Shown: positions 44,196 through 54,277, counted from the stretch's first letter. The stretch: 64,000 nucleotides of DNA from Epilithonimonas sp042695135 (GCF_042695135.1 NZ_CP170547.1:992001-1056000), one strand, 5' to 3'. The notes: a model not told the origin generated them from the sequence alone. Made by a program: numbers and translations.

Positions 44196-44226
44196 CAAAT
44201 GTACCAAGTTTTGGTATTTTGGACAA
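44196..44226 (-). promoter_or_regulatory. parDE promoter with operator
   Basis: On the minus strand, TTG (44224-44226) and TACATTTG (44196-44203) are 20 nt apart. The inverted repeat TACCAA-GTT-TTGGTA (44202-44216) fills the spacer and touches the -7 box, a natural binding site for the ribbon-helix-helix antitoxin. Confidence 0.7.
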
Positions 44227-44240
44227 ATTTATGTGTTTTT

Positions 44241-44741
44241 TTATTTTAAGAATTCACTTCGTAATTTTTCATTTTTTACCTTATGATATAATTTATTGCT
44301 AATTTGTAAATCATTGCCAATTCTTTTAGCCATTAAATTCTTCTCTCTTTTTACTTTTACATACTCACCATTGGAATCTTTTTTCATTATAGTTGGACAA
44401 TTGTCACAAGAAATTTCCTTTGTTGTAATTTTTATCTGATTTCCTTTTTCATTCTTAATTCCTTTGTAATAATAGAATCCTCCATCGCTTGCGGAATATA
44501 TTGTATCATTCTTACTAATTGCGATTGGACTTTGGTCAATGAAGACACTGTCATTTTTAAATTTGATATATGTTTTCCTAAACCATCGATAATCGGGTTG
44601 GCTTTCATCAGAATATCCTTCCATTTTTTCAAATCCTAAGTATGAAGTCTCTGTATTTTCATAATTTAACTTATTTGATTTAAAGGAGACTAAAATTATA
44701 AGTGCTCCAATAATTAGAGATTTTTTGGTTATCATTTTCAT
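44241..44741 (-). CDS. Hypothetical secreted or membrane-anchored protein, 166 aa
   Basis: The product has 166 aa. It has an N-terminal hydrophobic segment (SLIIGALIILVSF) without a lipobox Cys, then a Lys/Asn-rich beta-like domain with a CDNC pair in TKEISCDNCPT. I do not recognise the family. A second ATG 6 nt downstream is equally possible. It lies between clpB (with a terminator between) and the ParDE operator, and its AT-rich coding sequence looks like accessory DNA, as does the adjoining toxin-antitoxin pair. Confidence 0.6.
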   Translation of the reverse strand: MKMITKKSLIIGALIILVSFKSNKLNYENTETSYLGFEKMEGYSDESQPDYRWFRKTYIKFKNDSVFIDQSPIAISKNDTIYSASDGGFYYYKGIKNEKGNQIKITTKEISCDNCPTIMKKDSNGEYVKVKREKNLMAKRIGNDLQISNKLYHKVKNEKLRSEFLK

Positions 44742-44756
44742 TAATTATTTAAAAAG

Positions 44757-44787
44757 TAAAAGAGCATTTCTGATTCAGAAACGCCCT
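44757..44787 (-). terminator. Terminator of clpB
   Basis: On the minus strand, AGGGCGTTTCTGA and TCAGAAATGCTCT form a stem (two mismatches or wobble pairs) with TTTT behind it. Confidence 0.6.
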
Positions 44788-44829
44788 TTCGTTTTAAAAT
44801 AGTATTTAATATGAAGAAAAATTTAACGC

Positions 44830-47421
44830 TTATTCCACCGGTCTGAAAACCAAACCTGTTTCTTCGAAATAATCTAACGTGATTCTGTCACCATCATTCA
44901 CGGTTCCTGCGAGGATCTCTCTGGATAATTTATTTAAAACTTCCTGCTGGATTACTCTTTTCAAAGGTCTAGCTCCGAAAGCCGGGTCGTAGCCTTTGTT
45001 GGTAAGGTAATCCAAAGCATCCTGTGTCGCAGTCATTATGATGTTTCGTTTTGCCAACAGATCATTGAAACCTCTCAATTGATACTGAACAATTTTTCCG
45101 ATTTCTTTCCTTCTCAAAGGCTGGAACAATACGGTTTCATCAATCCTGTTCAGGAATTCCGGACGAAGAGTTTGTTTCAGTAAATCAAAAACTTCAATTT
45201 TTGTTTTGTCAACGATTTCATCTTGGTTTTCCTCCGTAATATTTTCAAAATTCTCCTGAATAATGTGCGAACCGAGATTTGAGGTCATAATGATAATCGT
45301 GTTTTTAAAATTCACGACTCTGCCTTTGTTATCAGTCAATCTTCCATCATCCAAAACCTGTAGCAGCGTGTTGAAAACATCCGGATGCGCTTTTTCAATT
45401 TCGTCTAAAAGCACTACTGAATAAGGTCTTCTTCTAACAGCTTCCGTCAATTGTCCGCCTTCATCATAACCAACGTATCCAGGAGGCGCACCAACTAATC
45501 GCGAAACGGAATGACGTTCCTGATATTCACTCATATCGATTCTTGTCATATTGTTTTCATCGTCGAATAGAAACTCAGCTAGAGCCTTTGCCAGCTCAGT
45601 CTTACCAACTCCGGTTGTTCCTAAAAACAAGAATGAACCAATTGGTTTTTTCTCGTCACTCAATCCCGCTCTGTTTCTTCTGATCGCATCTGCAACTGCC
45701 TGAATGGCTTCCTCCTGACCAACAACTCTGTGGTGAAGTTCGGTTTCAAGATGTAATAATTTTTCTCTTTCAGACTGAAGCAACTTGGTAACAGGAATAC
45801 CAGTCCATTTTCCGATGACTTCAGAGATATTGTCAGCGGTTACTTCTTCTTTAATCAATTCATTCTGATGGTTTTGCATCTCCAGTTCGAGTTTCTGCAA
45901 AGCATCTTCTTTTTCTTTTATTTTTCCGTACTGAATTTCTGCAACTTTTGCGTAATCTCCTGCTCTTGATGCTCTTTCGGCTTCCAGTTTCAAAGATTCA
46001 ATATCTTTTTTGATGTTTGTTAGATCCTCAGATTTTTGTTTTTCCTTAAGCCATTTTGCATTAATTTCATTTCTCTGTTCTGAGATTTTTGAAATATCTT
46101 CTTTTAAATGGTCGATTTTCGTTTGGTTTCCTTCTCTTGAGATCGCTGCCAACTCAATTTCCATCTGCATTAGTTTTCTGTCTAAAACATCCAGCTCTTC
46201 AGGTTTTGAATTGATTTCCATTCGCAACTTAGCCGAAGCTTCGTCAATCAAGTCAATTGCTTTGTCCGGTAAGAATCGGTCTGAAATATATCGTTGAGAC
46301 ATTTCCACCGCCGCAATAATTGCTTCGTCTTTGATTCTTACTTTGTGATGCGCTTCATATTTATCTTTAATTCCACGGAGAATGGAAATTGCAGACTCCG
46401 TATCAGGCTCTTCCACCATTACTTTTTGGAAACGTCTTTCTAAAGCTTTATCTTTTTCAAAATATTTTTGATATTCATTTAAAGTTGTTGCACCTATCGC
46501 TCTTAATTCTCCTCTTGCCAAAGCTGGTTTAAGGATATTTGCAGCATCCATTGCGCCTTCACCACCGCCGGCTCCCACCAAAGTATGAATTTCGTCAATG
46601 AAAAGAATGATTTGTCCGTCTGATTTGATAACCTCATTCACGACAGATTTTAACCTTTCTTCAAATTCACCTTTATATTTTGCACCGGCGATCAATGCTC
46701 CCATATCCAATGAATACAATGTTTTATCCATTAAATTTTCAGGAATATCTCCGCTTATAATTCTGTGCGCAATTCCTTCTGCAATGGCAGTTTTACCAAC
46801 TCCGGGTTCACCAATCAAAATCGGATTGTTTTTTGTTCTTCTTGAAAGAATCTGTAAAACTCTCCTGATTTCTTCATCACGGCCGATAACTGGGTCTAAT
46901 TTTCCTTCTGCAGCGAGTTCGTTGAAGTTTTTAGCATATTTATTTAACGATTGATACGTCTCTTCCGAACTTGCAGATGTGGCTTTGCTTCCTTTTCTTA
47001 ATTCTTTAATTCCGCCTTCCAAAAGACTTTTGGTCACGCCCATATCTTTCAACATTTTAGAAACTTCAGAATTGGTTTCTAATAATGAAAGCCATAAATG
47101 TTCGATGGTTACGAATTCATCGCCCATTTTTTTCGCGATATTCGGAGCATCCAGCAAAACTTTGTTCGCTGATTGAGAAAGGTAAATATTTCCTCCCTGT
47201 ACTTTTGGAAGTCTTTCAAGATTTTCACGGTTGCGCTCTCTTACCAGATTAGCATCTGCTTCAGACTTTTTCAGTAAAAAAGGCGATATATTTTCGTCTA
47301 CCTGAAAGATTCCTTCCAATAAATGTTGAGGTTCTATTTGCTGATTGCCAAATTCCATTGCCACTTGCTGAGCGGCCTGGATGGCTTCCTGCGATTTTAC
47401 GGTATATTGGTTTAAGTTCAT
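44830..47421 (-). CDS. clpB: ATP-dependent disaggregase ClpB
   Basis: The product has 863 aa, the standard ClpB length. With DnaK it pulls polypeptides out of aggregates after heat stress. An N-terminal Clp_N repeat domain (about 1-145) is followed by AAA+ module 1 with Walker A GEPGVGKT (about 203), the coiled-coil middle domain (about 410-520, rich in Lys/Glu) that defines ClpB, AAA+ module 2 with GTTGVGKT (about 601), and the C-terminal D2-small domain. It lacks the IGF/IGL loop expected of ClpA partners. There is no obvious CIRCE element upstream. It is monocistronic. Confidence 0.96.
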   Translation of the reverse strand: MNLNQYTVKSQEAIQAAQQVAMEFGNQQIEPQHLLEGIFQVDENISPFLLKKSEADANLVRERNRENLERLPKVQGGNIYLSQSANKVLLDAPNIAKKMGDEFVTIEHLWLSLLETNSEVSKMLKDMGVTKSLLEGGIKELRKGSKATSASSEETYQSLNKYAKNFNELAAEGKLDPVIGRDEEIRRVLQILSRRTKNNPILIGEPGVGKTAIAEGIAHRIISGDIPENLMDKTLYSLDMGALIAGAKYKGEFEERLKSVVNEVIKSDGQIILFIDEIHTLVGAGGGEGAMDAANILKPALARGELRAIGATTLNEYQKYFEKDKALERRFQKVMVEEPDTESAISILRGIKDKYEAHHKVRIKDEAIIAAVEMSQRYISDRFLPDKAIDLIDEASAKLRMEINSKPEELDVLDRKLMQMEIELAAISREGNQTKIDHLKEDISKISEQRNEINAKWLKEKQKSEDLTNIKKDIESLKLEAERASRAGDYAKVAEIQYGKIKEKEDALQKLELEMQNHQNELIKEEVTADNISEVIGKWTGIPVTKLLQSEREKLLHLETELHHRVVGQEEAIQAVADAIRRNRAGLSDEKKPIGSFLFLGTTGVGKTELAKALAEFLFDDENNMTRIDMSEYQERHSVSRLVGAPPGYVGYDEGGQLTEAVRRRPYSVVLLDEIEKAHPDVFNTLLQVLDDGRLTDNKGRVVNFKNTIIIMTSNLGSHIIQENFENITEENQDEIVDKTKIEVFDLLKQTLRPEFLNRIDETVLFQPLRRKEIGKIVQYQLRGFNDLLAKRNIIMTATQDALDYLTNKGYDPAFGARPLKRVIQQEVLNKLSREILAGTVNDGDRITLDYFEETGLVFRPVE

Positions 47422-47814
47422 ATCTTTTTAGTTATTAAATGATTAAAAAATTAAAAGATTGGTTATTAAAGTTACATCAAATTCTATTCAACTTTTAAGT
47501 TTATAAGAATGACTTTTGTTTTAAAAAACATTAAGAAACTGAAATCTTCCAACTTGAGCTTCTTAATGCTTTATCAATCATTTAATTCGAATACCTTATC
47601 GCAAAAAGTATTCTTTTGTTTAATTTCTAATATTATAAGACAAAATTTCCGAATAATTAAATTTTAATTCAAATTGAAAAGACAAAATTTCCGGAAACTT
47701 GTAAAATCGATCAAAAATGATTGTCAATTTGGTAATGAAATTTTTATCAGTACTATTTAGTAATGTTTTAATTCGTTTTTTTTATTTATAAATTTGAGTC
47801 TATAAAATCTGAAA
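47422..47814. other. Intergenic region between clpB and the TPR-AraC regulator
   Basis: 393 AT-rich bp between divergent genes. A direct repeat AGACAAAATTTCCG occurs at about 47638 and 47680 (42 bp apart, four helical turns), which could be a regulator site. No open frame is supported. The downstream gene's -7 box is at 47789. Confidence 0.35.
47789..47796 (+). promoter_or_regulatory. -7 box of the TPR-AraC regulator gene
   Basis: TAAATTTG matches TAnnTTTG, 19 nt before the TTG start codon; it supports that start. Confidence 0.45.
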
Positions 47815-49368
47815 TTGACTCGTTTTCTATTTGTTTTGATGACTTTCTGTTTTACAATATTTTGTTCTGCTCAAAAACAAAATCAGGAAGACCTGTCTGG
47901 TTCCGAGACTTTGGATTATTCTAAAATTTCACCGGAACAAATCATCGATCAAAGCCTAAAGAAGCTTGAACAACCAATCTCTGACGAAGCAAAATACGAA
48001 GTACGGATGAAAATGGCGGATGCTTATCTGAAAATCAAAAAACCTGATTTTGCAAAATCAACGGAGATGCTTTTCAAAGCGAAAGAAATTGCAGAGAAAA
48101 TTGATGATCCCCGGATGATGGCAAAAATCTATGGTTCTATTGCCAATCAATATTCCTTTCTGAATTTTCCGGATAAGATAAAACCATATCTTGATTTGTC
48201 AAAGCAACAAGTCGACAAGCTTCCGAACGGATATGAAAAGAATTATTTGACAGCACGCCTTTTCATTGAATATGGGAATCTGGAAGCGGACAAAGAAAAT
48301 TTTCTTATGGCAAAGAAAGACTATCAGTACGCTTTGAAATCTCTAAGGAAAAACGGAACCCCAAATAAAAGAGATATTTTCCAGTACAGACGCGCATTTT
48401 ACAATATTGGCGTTGCTTATGCCTATCTCAAAAAAAATGATTCAGCCGAATATTTTCTTAACAAAGCATTGGTAATTCGGGATAATGAAAATAAGGAATT
48501 CAAATATTTCATTTACAATAACTTGGCTAAAGTTTATGCCGATAAAAATGAACATCAGCGGGCAATTGACTCATTGGAGATTGTTATGAAAGATGATGGT
48601 TTCAAAGACAGCAGACTAAGAGCTGATATGTACAAAAAGCTGATTGCGTCTTACAAAGCAATAAACAACCACGATAAATATATTGAGTATTCGGAGAAGT
48701 TACTTGATCTTGATCCTGATGTAAAGGAGAATAACTTAAAGGCAATCAATACGGCTGTGAATGCTGAACAGAGGAATCTCCTGGAAAAAATTTCTGATAA
48801 AGAAGGTCATAACCAGCTTTTGATATTCAGTTGTGCATTATTAATTATTCTAGGAGGAATATTCATTTTTTACATCAATCAAAAAAGGAAAAAAGAAAAG
48901 CTGATCTATCAGAGCTTCATTTCGAATTTAAAGGAAAAAGAAACCGTCGAAATCACAGAACCGGAAGTTGAAGAAAAGGAGAAAGTTTCTTTCGCAGTTC
49001 CAAGCTCTGCAGAAGCCAGTATTCTGGAAAAATTAGAAAGATTTGAGGCATCGACTAGATTCACCAATTCCAAACTTTCTGTGGCGAGTCTTGCGGTGAT
49101 GTTCAAAACCAATCCGACTTATCTTTCCGAAACAATTAAAAAACACAAAGAGAAAAACTTTAATAATTACATTAATGAGCTTCGGATCAATTATATCTGC
49201 AAACAGATCCTGGACCGCCCGGAATTTCTCAATTATAAGATAAGTTATCTCGCCGAGCAGGCAGGTTTTTCTTCCCACAGCAGCTTCACAACTATATTTA
49301 AAAACGTTACGGGCATCTCTCCGTCTTCTTTCCTCCGTGAAGCTGAAAGAAAAAATAAAAATATTTAA
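47815..49368 (+). CDS. TPR-TM-AraC hybrid membrane transcription regulator
   Basis: The product has 517 aa. A signal-like N-terminus (FVLMTFCFTIFCSAQ) leads into tetratricopeptide repeats (about 40-310) that would lie in the periplasm, then one transmembrane helix (LLIFSCALLIILGGIFIFYI, about 335-357), a short linker, and a cytoplasmic AraC-type helix-turn-helix pair (about 415-512: LSVASLAVMFKTNPTYLSET and ISYLAEQAGFSSHSSFTTIF). Such proteins are thought to sense at the envelope and bind DNA directly. The start is TTG 47815; the first ATG (47839) would cut the signal segment short. Targets are unknown; clpB is divergent. Confidence 0.82.
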   Translation: MTRFLFVLMTFCFTIFCSAQKQNQEDLSGSETLDYSKISPEQIIDQSLKKLEQPISDEAKYEVRMKMADAYLKIKKPDFAKSTEMLFKAKEIAEKIDDPRMMAKIYGSIANQYSFLNFPDKIKPYLDLSKQQVDKLPNGYEKNYLTARLFIEYGNLEADKENFLMAKKDYQYALKSLRKNGTPNKRDIFQYRRAFYNIGVAYAYLKKNDSAEYFLNKALVIRDNENKEFKYFIYNNLAKVYADKNEHQRAIDSLEIVMKDDGFKDSRLRADMYKKLIASYKAINNHDKYIEYSEKLLDLDPDVKENNLKAINTAVNAEQRNLLEKISDKEGHNQLLIFSCALLIILGGIFIFYINQKRKKEKLIYQSFISNLKEKETVEITEPEVEEKEKVSFAVPSSAEASILEKLERFEASTRFTNSKLSVASLAVMFKTNPTYLSETIKKHKEKNFNNYINELRINYICKQILDRPEFLNYKISYLAEQAGFSSHSSFTTIFKNVTGISPSSFLREAERKNKNI

Positions 49369-49546
49369 TTGTTTGATTATTAATATTTTAACTGCATGTT
49401 TTGGTTTTTGAAATATGATATTTCGAAAGTGTAATGTTATTTTTTATTGATTTTAACATCTACATTTACTCTAAAGAATTGAACGGATATCCTCTGTTTG
49501 ATTTTAATTCCAAAATATATTTCAATAAATCTTAACATTAATTATT

Positions 49547-50494
49547 ATGAAAAAAACTTTACTATTTTTCTCCGCATTGGGATCGCTCTTCGGCTATTCT
49601 CAAGACTTGGGATATGGAAAATCATTCACCAAATCTTCTTTAGACAATGTCCAGGCTTCGAACAAACTGGTTTCAAAAGTAGCGACTTGCAACGCAGTGG
49701 TTATTAATGACACCGAGGAAGAGAATGGTGTTTTCATCATTGGAAATGGTGGTCAAAAAGCGGCGGTAGATATTCCGATTGCAGAAAATCAAACGATCAA
49801 GATCAACAGCATTACGGTTACATTGGCGAGTAAATTTCCTCCGACATTTGTCAATTTTGTTTTTTATGATAACATCCTTTCTACGCCGGAAGATCCGGAA
49901 GATCCTGCAAGAAATATCCCGAATCAACAGCTTTTTGCAGTTACAAACAGTACGATAGAATCTTTTGAAGAAGTTGGATATGAGCCTTTGCATCAATTTA
50001 TCATCAGAAAAATAAAAATTAAACTTCAAACCCCGATTCTATTAAACGGGAATATGGCGCACGAAAGAATCTGGATGAGTACAAAATCCGATGCCAATGC
50101 CTGGTCGACTACAGCCCACTATGATACAGGAGAAGGTGTAATTGGCGAAAGTGTGGCAATGGGAGGTAATACTTTTGACTGGTTTCAGTTGATTAATGTT
50201 GAAGCTTTGTATGAACTGGAAGCAGAATGCGACTTCCTGAATGTTGCCGATACCAATTTCAAATCCAAGGTTGATATCTATCCAAATCCTGCTCAGGACT
50301 ATTTTGAATACAAAAATCTGGAAACCATGAAAATCCTTTCTGTTAATATCTATGACGCAAGCGGAAAAGTGGTAAAAACGCTCACAGGAAATCAATCTAA
50401 AGTGAATGTTAGTGATCTTGAAAAAGGTGTATATATTATTAAAACTAAAACCTCTTCGAATATCACTTTGACAAATAAATTGATCAAAAAGTAA
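49547..50494 (+). CDS. Secreted protein with T9SS type A sorting domain
   Basis: The product has 315 aa with a signal peptide (FFSALGSLFGYSQ). The middle (about 30-230) is a beta-rich region I do not recognise. The C-terminal ~75 residues are the T9SS sorting domain: VDIYPNPAQDYFEYKN, NIYDASGKVVKTL, LEKGVYIIKTKT and a Lys-rich end (LTNKLIKK). It should be exported through SprA and attached to or released from the cell surface. Function is unknown. A strong terminator follows. Confidence 0.85.
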   Translation: MKKTLLFFSALGSLFGYSQDLGYGKSFTKSSLDNVQASNKLVSKVATCNAVVINDTEEENGVFIIGNGGQKAAVDIPIAENQTIKINSITVTLASKFPPTFVNFVFYDNILSTPEDPEDPARNIPNQQLFAVTNSTIESFEEVGYEPLHQFIIRKIKIKLQTPILLNGNMAHERIWMSTKSDANAWSTTAHYDTGEGVIGESVAMGGNTFDWFQLINVEALYELEAECDFLNVADTNFKSKVDIYPNPAQDYFEYKNLETMKILSVNIYDASGKVVKTLTGNQSKVNVSDLEKGVYIIKTKTSSNITLTNKLIKK

Positions 50495-50516
50495 TTCATA
50501 TTTTTAAATTATTAGC

Positions 50517-50553
50517 AAATCGTCTGGTGAATTTTTCATCAGGCGATTTTTTA
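50517..50553 (+). terminator. Terminator of the T9SS cargo gene
   Basis: AAATCGTCTGGTGA and TCATCAGGCGATTT hairpin with TTTTATT. Confidence 0.85.
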
Positions 50554-50682
50554 TTGTTAATTTTCTGGATCCACAAATTTTATGGGTGATTGTATTAATA
50601 TAATATCAATTTTAGAACTTTACTTAAGGAAAAGTTATGAAACTTGGCTGAAAATTCTTAATTTGCAAGAAATAATTTAATT

Positions 50683-53352
50683 ATGAAGAAGTATTTACTA
50701 ATTTCAGCGCTGGCATTGCCATTGTTGAGTTTTGCCCAATGGTCTAAGGTGGGTAATACAAATAGGCAAGTGAAAGAAGAATTTGCAAGCTTAAAAGAAA
50801 AACAGCTTTTCTCTTTGGATAAAACTTTGTTGATATCAAAATTACAAAATGCGCCGCAAAAATTTTCAGGTCAGCAGGGAGTAGAGATTCTGATGCCTAA
50901 TGCTAATGGCGTTTTGGAGAAATTCCAGGTTTGGGAATATTCCAATTTCACGCCGGAAGTTCAGGCGATGTTCCCGAATATCAGATCTTACATGGGAATT
51001 GGTGTTACAGATCCTACGGCTTACTTGAGATTCAGTATTTCTGATCAGGGGCTTTCTTCTACAACTTTCAGAAGTGAAGGTTCTAATTTTATAGAAGCTT
51101 ATACTGCTGGGAATGACGTTTATGCAGCATATTCCTCAGCTTCCAGAATTCTGGATCAGAAAGATGAATTTATCTGTTCTACAATGGATGAGATCATCCA
51201 GGGGAATAATGCAGAATTAAGTTCAGGCAAATCCACAAATCAGGTTTTTAAAACCTTCAGACTGGCAATGTCCGCTCAGGCAGAATATTCTCAGTATCAT
51301 ATAACAAGAGCCGGAGCTACAGGAGCAACGGATGCAGAAAAGAAGGCAGTTGTCCTTGCTGCAATCAACAATACGGTTACCAGAGTTAATGCTCTTTACG
51401 AGAAAGATCTTGCCGTGCATTTTAATCTGATAGATATTTTACCGATTATTTATCTGGATGCTGCTACAGATCCTTACACAACATCTTATAACTCGCAGTT
51501 ACAATCCACATTGACATCTGTTATCGGAGCTGCAAATTATGATATAGGACACGTTGTAGTTTATGCAAGCCCTAACGGTAATGCAGGCTGTATCGGTTGT
51601 ATTTGTACGAATACGACCAAAGGTTCAGGCTTCACATCACATTATATTCCTGTAAGTGATATTTTTGATATCGATTATGTGGCTCACGAAATGGGTCATC
51701 AGGTTGGTGCCAATCACACGCATACCTACAGCGGATCAGAAGGTTCCGGAGTGCAGGTGGAAGTAGGAAGTGGTAATACCATTATGGCTTACACAGGGAT
51801 TACCGGTGCTTATGATACACAATTTAACTCAAACGATTTCTTTACTTACAGAAATATCGTTCAGATCCAGAATAATCTTGCAAGCAAGGCTTGTGCTGTA
51901 AATACCCCAATTACGAATACGCCGCCTGTTGTAAATGCCGGACCTAACGTTACCATCCCAATCAGTACGCCGTTTGTATTAAAAGGAACTGTTACAGATG
52001 CTGAAAATGATGCGATGACTTATGTCTGGGAGCAAAATAATTCAGCCACCGGGACTGCACAGTTTGGTACAGGATCTTACGCCTCTCCAACGAAAACTGG
52101 TGGGCCAAACTTTAAAATGCTGCCTCCAACATCTCAGCCTGTAAGATATTTCCCGGAATATGGAAAAGTTCTGGCTGGCGTTAATGCGACACGTTGGGAA
52201 GCTCTTTCCAGCGTTGGAAGAACTCTTAATTTCACTTTAACAGCAAGAGATAATTCTGCTGCAGGTCCTCAGACAAATACGGATGAGGTTATCCTGACGG
52301 TAAGTGCGGCTGCTGGTCCGTTCGTAGTGACAGCGCCAACTTTTGGAGAAAGTCTTGTTTCCAGTTCTACTTACAGTGTAAAATGGAATGTGGCTAATAC
52401 TAATGTAGCGCCTGTAAGCACATCAAATGTTAATATCAAATTATCTCTTGATGGAGGTAAGACATTCACAACTCTTGCTGCGAATACAGCGAATGACGGT
52501 GAAGAAACAGTATCAATCCCTGCAAGTTCACAAGCAGCAAATGCTTATATAATGATCGAAGCGGTAAACAATGTTTATTTCGCAATGAGTCCTAGCTTCG
52601 TAATTGATTATTCTGCAACAGGTGAGGTTTGTACAACTTATAACTATACAGGTGCACCGGTTGATATCAATGATGGAACAGGAAGCACAGGCGGACCTAT
52701 TTCGTCTCCACAAATTATGGTTCCTATTGATGTTCAGGATTCTGGCGTGATTACAAAAATCAGAGTGAAACCAACAGTGGAGCATCCAAGAACAAGTCAG
52801 ATTGTTGTAGGAATCCAAGGTCCATTAGGCCAAAGTGCATGGTTATGGAACAGAAAATGTACAAGTTCAGGAATTACTGCTACTTTTAGTGATGAGGGTT
52901 CTGCTTACGTTTGTGCATCGCCAATTGCCGGAAGTGTAAAACCTGATGAATCTTTATCTATCTTCAAAGGAAATGATACAAAAGGTATTTGGAATTTATT
53001 CGCTTCAGACAACGTTAGATTGCTGACTGGTAAAATAACAACTTGGTCATTAGAATTATGTACAAGAGATGCGCAGTCATTAGCAGTAAATGAAAGTGCT
53101 TTCAATTCTAATAATATAAAAGTATATCCAAATCCTTCCAACGGAAATTTCTTCATCAAATCAAAAGATCTTGGAGGAAATGCCAAAGTTGCGATCTATG
53201 ATATGAATGGCAGACTGGTTCACACTTCAGGCTTCAATGTTTTGACTGGTGAATCTACAAATGAGTTCAATGTTAACCTTACAAAAGGCGTTTATTTACT
53301 TAAAGTAACGTCTCCAAAAGCTAACTATACTCAGAAATTGATTATCAAATAA
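50683..53352 (+). CDS. Secreted metzincin (reprolysin-like) protease, T9SS cargo
   Basis: The product has 889 aa. Signal peptide (ALPLLSFAQ), a propeptide (about 20-190), then a zinc protease domain with VAHEMGHQVGANHTH (H335 and E336; full HExxHxxGxxH) and a Met-turn TIMAYTGI. A PKD/Ig-like segment (about 410-540) and a P-domain-like region (about 650-800: IVVGIQGPLG, WNLFASDNV) precede the C-terminal T9SS sorting domain (IKVYPNPSNGNFFIKS, VAIYDMNGRLVH, LTKGVYLLKVTS). It should digest proteins outside the cell. Catalytic residues look intact. Exported through SprA. Confidence 0.9.
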   Translation: MKKYLLISALALPLLSFAQWSKVGNTNRQVKEEFASLKEKQLFSLDKTLLISKLQNAPQKFSGQQGVEILMPNANGVLEKFQVWEYSNFTPEVQAMFPNIRSYMGIGVTDPTAYLRFSISDQGLSSTTFRSEGSNFIEAYTAGNDVYAAYSSASRILDQKDEFICSTMDEIIQGNNAELSSGKSTNQVFKTFRLAMSAQAEYSQYHITRAGATGATDAEKKAVVLAAINNTVTRVNALYEKDLAVHFNLIDILPIIYLDAATDPYTTSYNSQLQSTLTSVIGAANYDIGHVVVYASPNGNAGCIGCICTNTTKGSGFTSHYIPVSDIFDIDYVAHEMGHQVGANHTHTYSGSEGSGVQVEVGSGNTIMAYTGITGAYDTQFNSNDFFTYRNIVQIQNNLASKACAVNTPITNTPPVVNAGPNVTIPISTPFVLKGTVTDAENDAMTYVWEQNNSATGTAQFGTGSYASPTKTGGPNFKMLPPTSQPVRYFPEYGKVLAGVNATRWEALSSVGRTLNFTLTARDNSAAGPQTNTDEVILTVSAAAGPFVVTAPTFGESLVSSSTYSVKWNVANTNVAPVSTSNVNIKLSLDGGKTFTTLAANTANDGEETVSIPASSQAANAYIMIEAVNNVYFAMSPSFVIDYSATGEVCTTYNYTGAPVDINDGTGSTGGPISSPQIMVPIDVQDSGVITKIRVKPTVEHPRTSQIVVGIQGPLGQSAWLWNRKCTSSGITATFSDEGSAYVCASPIAGSVKPDESLSIFKGNDTKGIWNLFASDNVRLLTGKITTWSLELCTRDAQSLAVNESAFNSNNIKVYPNPSNGNFFIKSKDLGGNAKVAIYDMNGRLVHTSGFNVLTGESTNEFNVNLTKGVYLLKVTSPKANYTQKLIIK

Positions 53353-53372
53353 TCTAAATTATTTATAAATAT

Positions 53373-53404
53373 AAAGCCGGCCAGCAATGGTCGGCTTTTG
53401 TTAT
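53373..53404 (+). terminator. Terminator of the metzincin gene
   Basis: AAAGCCGGCCA and TGGTCGGCTTT form an 11-bp stem (one G-U) with loop GCAA and TT behind it. Confidence 0.85.
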
Positions 53405-53470
53405 TTTCAGAATAAGACTTTCTCCGGTGCTTTCAATAAAATATATTAAATTGCAACTAACAATAATTAC

Positions 53471-54277
53471 GTGAAAATGGATTACACTCAGATAGAAATA
53501 GATGCTCAGTTTGATGGGAAATTACAACTCATTTACCTCAATCAGCCGGAAAGTTATAACAGCTTAACCAAAGTAATGCTCTCCGAATTGCGAAATGCCG
53601 TTCATAAGTTCAGCGAAGATGAAAACGTGCGTTGTGTTGCCATTGCAGGGAGAGGAAAAGCATTCTGTGCCGGTCAAAATCTGAAAGAAGCTTTAAGTTT
53701 TGGTAATGATGACGATGACCGGGAAATCCAGCGTTTTGTAATCGAATATTATAATCCTTTGGTTTTAGAGATTGTAAAGTGTAAAAAACCTGTGATTGCT
53801 TTGGTAAACGGAGCTGCAGTTGGCGCTGGTGCGATGCTGGCTTCTATTTGTGATTTCACTTTAGCAGTAGAAAGTTCATATTTTTCTTTTGCATTTGCTA
53901 ATATTGGATTAATTCCGGATACGGCCGGAACTTACTTTTTACCGAAATTAGTAGGGAAACAATTGGCGAGTTATTTATCATTCACAGGGAAAAAAGTACC
54001 TGCGCCTGAAGCTAAGAAAATGGGCTTGGTGGCGGATGTTTTCCCGGATTCAGAATTCGTGGAGAAATCAATGGAAGTTCTTACGCAGTTGGCACATTCT
54101 GCCACGACAGCACTTTACCTCACCAAAAAAGCCTTCAACAAATCTTATGATTTTACGTTGAAAGAACAGCTGGATTACGAATCCATCATTCAGCAAGACG
54201 CAGCAGAAACAGAAGATTTCCGCGAAGGTGTTACCGCTTTTATCGAGAAACGTTTGCCTAATTACAAAGGGAAATAA
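53471..54277 (+). CDS. paaG: Enoyl-CoA hydratase/isomerase, PaaG-like
   Basis: The product has 268 aa. Crotonase fold with the first oxyanion-hole segment AGRGKAFCAGQNLKE (about 60-74) and the second, NGAAVGAGAMLASICDF (about 114-130). Instead of a Glu pair, the active-site loop carries an Asp (NIGLIPDTAGTYFLP), as in PaaG-type epoxyphenylacetyl-CoA isomerases. It would rearrange a CoA ester in phenylacetate or related ring breakdown; an acyl-CoA isomerase of beta-oxidation is an alternative. A PaaI-like thioesterase follows 79 nt later, which supports the PaaG reading, but other paa genes are absent here. Confidence 0.78.
   Translation: MKMDYTQIEIDAQFDGKLQLIYLNQPESYNSLTKVMLSELRNAVHKFSEDENVRCVAIAGRGKAFCAGQNLKEALSFGNDDDDREIQRFVIEYYNPLVLEIVKCKKPVIALVNGAAVGAGAMLASICDFTLAVESSYFSFAFANIGLIPDTAGTYFLPKLVGKQLASYLSFTGKKVPAPEAKKMGLVADVFPDSEFVEKSMEVLTQLAHSATTALYLTKKAFNKSYDFTLKEQLDYESIIQQDAAETEDFREGVTAFIEKRLPNYKGK

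Noticed and set aside
43622..44741. ParDE region as an integrated mobile element
   Set aside because: No integrase, attachment repeats or tRNA target; only mild AT-richness.
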